DNA from: Anaerolineales bacterium | GTDB taxonomy: Bacteria; Chloroflexota; Anaerolineae; Anaerolineales; Villigracilaceae | Length of the DNA: 18,609 bases | NCBI GenBank assembly: GCA_025938055.1 | Contig: JAICQC010000031.1 | Span: 1-18,609, forward strand | Direction of reading: 5' to 3' | Part shown: positions 17,211 to 18,609 of the stretch, piece after piece | Numbering within the stretch: position 1 is the first letter of the stretch | Layout: the number at the start of each line of letters is the position of its first letter | The notes under the pieces: generated by a model | Databases searched by the model: none | Told to the model about the DNA's origin: nothing | The model's input: only the letters and a program-made list of their open reading frames with translations | Program-made: the position numbers and the translations under genes

Positions 17211-17633
17211 ATGAATGAAATCAAACCGCTCAATTGGACTCCGAAGCCCGGTGTTGGCTTTATCGTTGTCCGCCGCGACGATGGCGGCATGACGTTAACA
17301 TTTACCGATCTGTCTGACGCGACTCTGAACGAATGGCGCGATTTTGCGATGGAGCATTTGCTGGGCGTTGACCGCCGTACCCGCAACCTGTACGATCTGC
17401 GAGCCGTTCAGGATATTCCTGAAAAGGCGATTCGCATGGCAGTAGAAGCGAACAGTGACCCCTCGGCGCGTAACATCCGAGTGGCGGTTGTCGTAGCCGA
17501 TGAACGGGTTGCCGAGGCGATCCGCGATGTTGCCGCGCGGGCGCTGCCGGCTTCTGCCTCGGCGATGAAGATCTTCTCGGATCTTGACGAAGCCGACGCC
17601 TGGCTGGCGCGCCCGCTGGATCAAATACCCTGA
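17211..17633 (+). CDS. STAS/SpoIIAA-like small protein
   Basis: This 140-residue soluble protein has no recognised enzyme motif. Alternating strands and helices can be traced: GVGFIVVRRDDGGMTLTF, a helix around LNEWRDFAMEHLL, RTRNLYDLRAV, then NIRVAVVVADERVAEAIRDVA and a final FSDLDEADAWLARPL. The last segment, and the strand-helix order, are typical of SpoIIAA-like STAS proteins, in which the C-terminal phrase often contains an F-x-D-x-x-x-A-x-x-W-L pattern. No clear phosphorylatable serine motif of anti-sigma antagonists is evident. The start has a strong AGGAGG-type site (17199-17203) seven bases upstream. It sits between folK and folP without an obvious link to folate synthesis. Confidence 0.75.
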   Translation: MNEIKPLNWTPKPGVGFIVVRRDDGGMTLTFTDLSDATLNEWRDFAMEHLLGVDRRTRNLYDLRAVQDIPEKAIRMAVEANSDPSARNIRVAVVVADERVAEAIRDVAARALPASASAMKIFSDLDEADAWLARPLDQIP

Positions 17634-17712
17634 CCGTCATTGCGAGACCGAAGTGCAGGTGGGAACGCAGTTGAAGCGCTGGGAAACAGGTATACAAGTA
17701 AACACGTACCAG
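17634..17712 (+). other. Spacer with possible dispersed-repeat remnant
   Basis: The spacer opens with cgtcattgcgagaccgaag. The phrase GTCATTGCGAG is the recurrent opening of a dispersed intergenic repeat seen in many bacterial genomes. The rest shows no gene and no good ribosome site for folP. The repeat assignment rests on recollection of that phrase only. Confidence 0.35.
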
Positions 17713-18594
17713 ATGAAGTCGGACACCTTGCAGGTTGGTAACCACACATTTACATGGGGGAGCAAAACCTATGTGATGGGTATCCTCAATATCACGCCAG
17801 ATTCGTTTTCGGGGGATGGCATCCTCACAAAATCGGATACGGTTCAAGCAGCAGTCCGGCAAGCCAAAGAATTCCTCTCTTACGGCGCAGACATTCTCGA
17901 TGTGGGCGGCGAGTCAACACGCCCTGGCTCGGATCCCGTGGAGGCTGAGGAAGAAAGGGAGCGGGTCATCCCTGTCATCGAAGCAATCACACAAGAATTT
18001 CCCGATGCATTAATTTCAATCGATACCTACAAAGCGGAAGTTGCCGAAGCCGCGTTCAAAGCGGGCGCGCAAATCCTCAACGACATCTGGGCACTGCGCG
18101 CGGACCCGAAGCTGGCTTCCCTTGCCGCGGCGTTGCGCGCTCCTGTGATCCTGATGCACAACCGCAGCAACCCTGCCAGCGTGGAAGTCCGTGCACGGTT
18201 GGGTAACGCCTACAGCGGATCTACGTACGAGAATCTACTGGAAGATGTAAAGCGCGAACTGCTCACAAGCGTGGGGCTGGCAACAAAAGCCGGGATCAAG
18301 GAATCGCACATCATTCTCGACCCGGGCATCGGCTTTGGCAAGACACGTGAGCATAATCTCGAGCTGATCAACCGGCTCGACGAAGTCCGCGCCCTGGGGT
18401 TTCCAATCCTGTTAGGTCCATCCCGAAAATCGTTCATTGGGTTTACACTCGACCTGCCCGCCGACCAGCGCCTGGAAGGCACCGCCGCGACGGTTGCCGT
18501 GGGTATTGCACGCGGTGCAGCCATTATCCGTGTCCATGACGGAACGGAGATGGCGCGCGTGGCTAAAATGACGGATGCAATTGGGAGGAGATAA
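17713..18594 (+). CDS. folP: Dihydropteroate synthase
   Basis: This 293-residue TIM-barrel enzyme condenses dihydropterin pyrophosphate with p-aminobenzoate, the step after FolK and the target of sulfonamides. Recognised segments are MGILNITPDSFSGDG (22-36), DVGGESTRPGSDPV (63-76), SIDTYKAEVAEAA, ILNDIWAL with Asn123 and Asp124, LMHNR, DPGIGFGKT (203-211), GPSRKSF (235-241) and the C-terminal RVHD. All known substrate-binding motifs appear intact. I chose the ATG at 17713 because it gives the usual 20 or so residues before the first motif; there is no good ribosome site there. In-frame starts further upstream would read through the repeat-like spacer. It ends next to a strong ribosome site for another gene. 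Confidence 0.95.
   Translation: MKSDTLQVGNHTFTWGSKTYVMGILNITPDSFSGDGILTKSDTVQAAVRQAKEFLSYGADILDVGGESTRPGSDPVEAEEERERVIPVIEAITQEFPDALISIDTYKAEVAEAAFKAGAQILNDIWALRADPKLASLAAALRAPVILMHNRSNPASVEVRARLGNAYSGSTYENLLEDVKRELLTSVGLATKAGIKESHIILDPGIGFGKTREHNLELINRLDEVRALGFPILLGPSRKSFIGFTLDLPADQRLEGTAATVAVGIARGAAIIRVHDGTEMARVAKMTDAIGRR
18584..18590 (+). promoter_or_regulatory. Strong ribosome-binding site for the next gene
   Basis: GGAGGAG lies inside the last codons of folP. It is six bases before a TTG at 18597 and nine before a GTG at 18600, indicating that another gene starts right after folP with coupled translation. Confidence 0.6.
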
Positions 18595-18596
18595 CA

Positions 18597-18609
18597 TTGG
18601 TGGATGTAG
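18597..18609 (+). CDS. Start of an unidentified downstream gene
   Basis: Only about four codons are present (TTG GTG GAT GTA). They are placed by the GGAGGAG site at 18584-18590. Either TTG at 18597 or GTG at 18600 could be the start. The product cannot be identified from this; position suggests co-transcription with folP. Confidence 0.35.

Overview
The window looks like chromosomal DNA from an uncultured member of the Chloroflexota, probably Anaerolineae. This is an inference from gene content: a stand-alone acyl-CoA mutase large subunit, a pyrophosphate-type phosphofructokinase, DUF3090 and SCO1664-family genes, and a leukotriene-A4-hydrolase-like M1 peptidase. No phylogenetic marker was compared. 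There are 19 genes or gene fragments, one tRNA and one clear pseudogene. No phage, transposase or CRISPR array is visible.

Layout. (1) 1-1486: the 3' end of a mobA-like gene, then a class V aminotransferase (cysteine desulfurase-like). (2) 1487-1858: three consecutive hairpins, a tRNA-Arg(CCU) on the minus strand, and its promoter. (3) 1859-4476: ftsK on the minus strand, with a palindrome-rich divergent spacer. (4) 4477-6606: RNase Z (plus), tail to tail with a PPi-type phosphofructokinase (minus). (5) 6607-7102: a decayed four-helix-bundle ('23S rRNA intervening sequence') protein gene. (6) 7103-8782: an acyl-CoA mutase large subunit whose substrate-pocket residues match isobutyryl-CoA mutase rather than methylmalonyl-CoA mutase. 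(7) 8850-10591: a DUF3090 / TPR / SCO1664-family kinase-like operon. (8) 10592-13528: a 17-bp inverted repeat, homoserine dehydrogenase and an M1 metallopeptidase. (9) 13532-15739: a tightly coupled minus-strand operon of a nucleoside/nucleobase deaminase, a GNAT acetyltransferase, a Mug-type mismatch glycosylase and a methyltransferase. (10) 15847-18609: an internally duplicated DinB/ClbS-like protein, folK, a STAS-like protein, folP, and the first codons of another gene.

Most genes are core metabolism or housekeeping: chromosome segregation, tRNA 3' processing, glycolysis, threonine/methionine biosynthesis and folate biosynthesis. The parts least explained by known biology are the DUF3090-TPR-SCO1664 operon, the deaminase/Mug operon, and the mutase specificity. 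The intergenic spacers carry several kinds of palindromic element that look like dispersed repeats, but one window cannot show how widely they occur.
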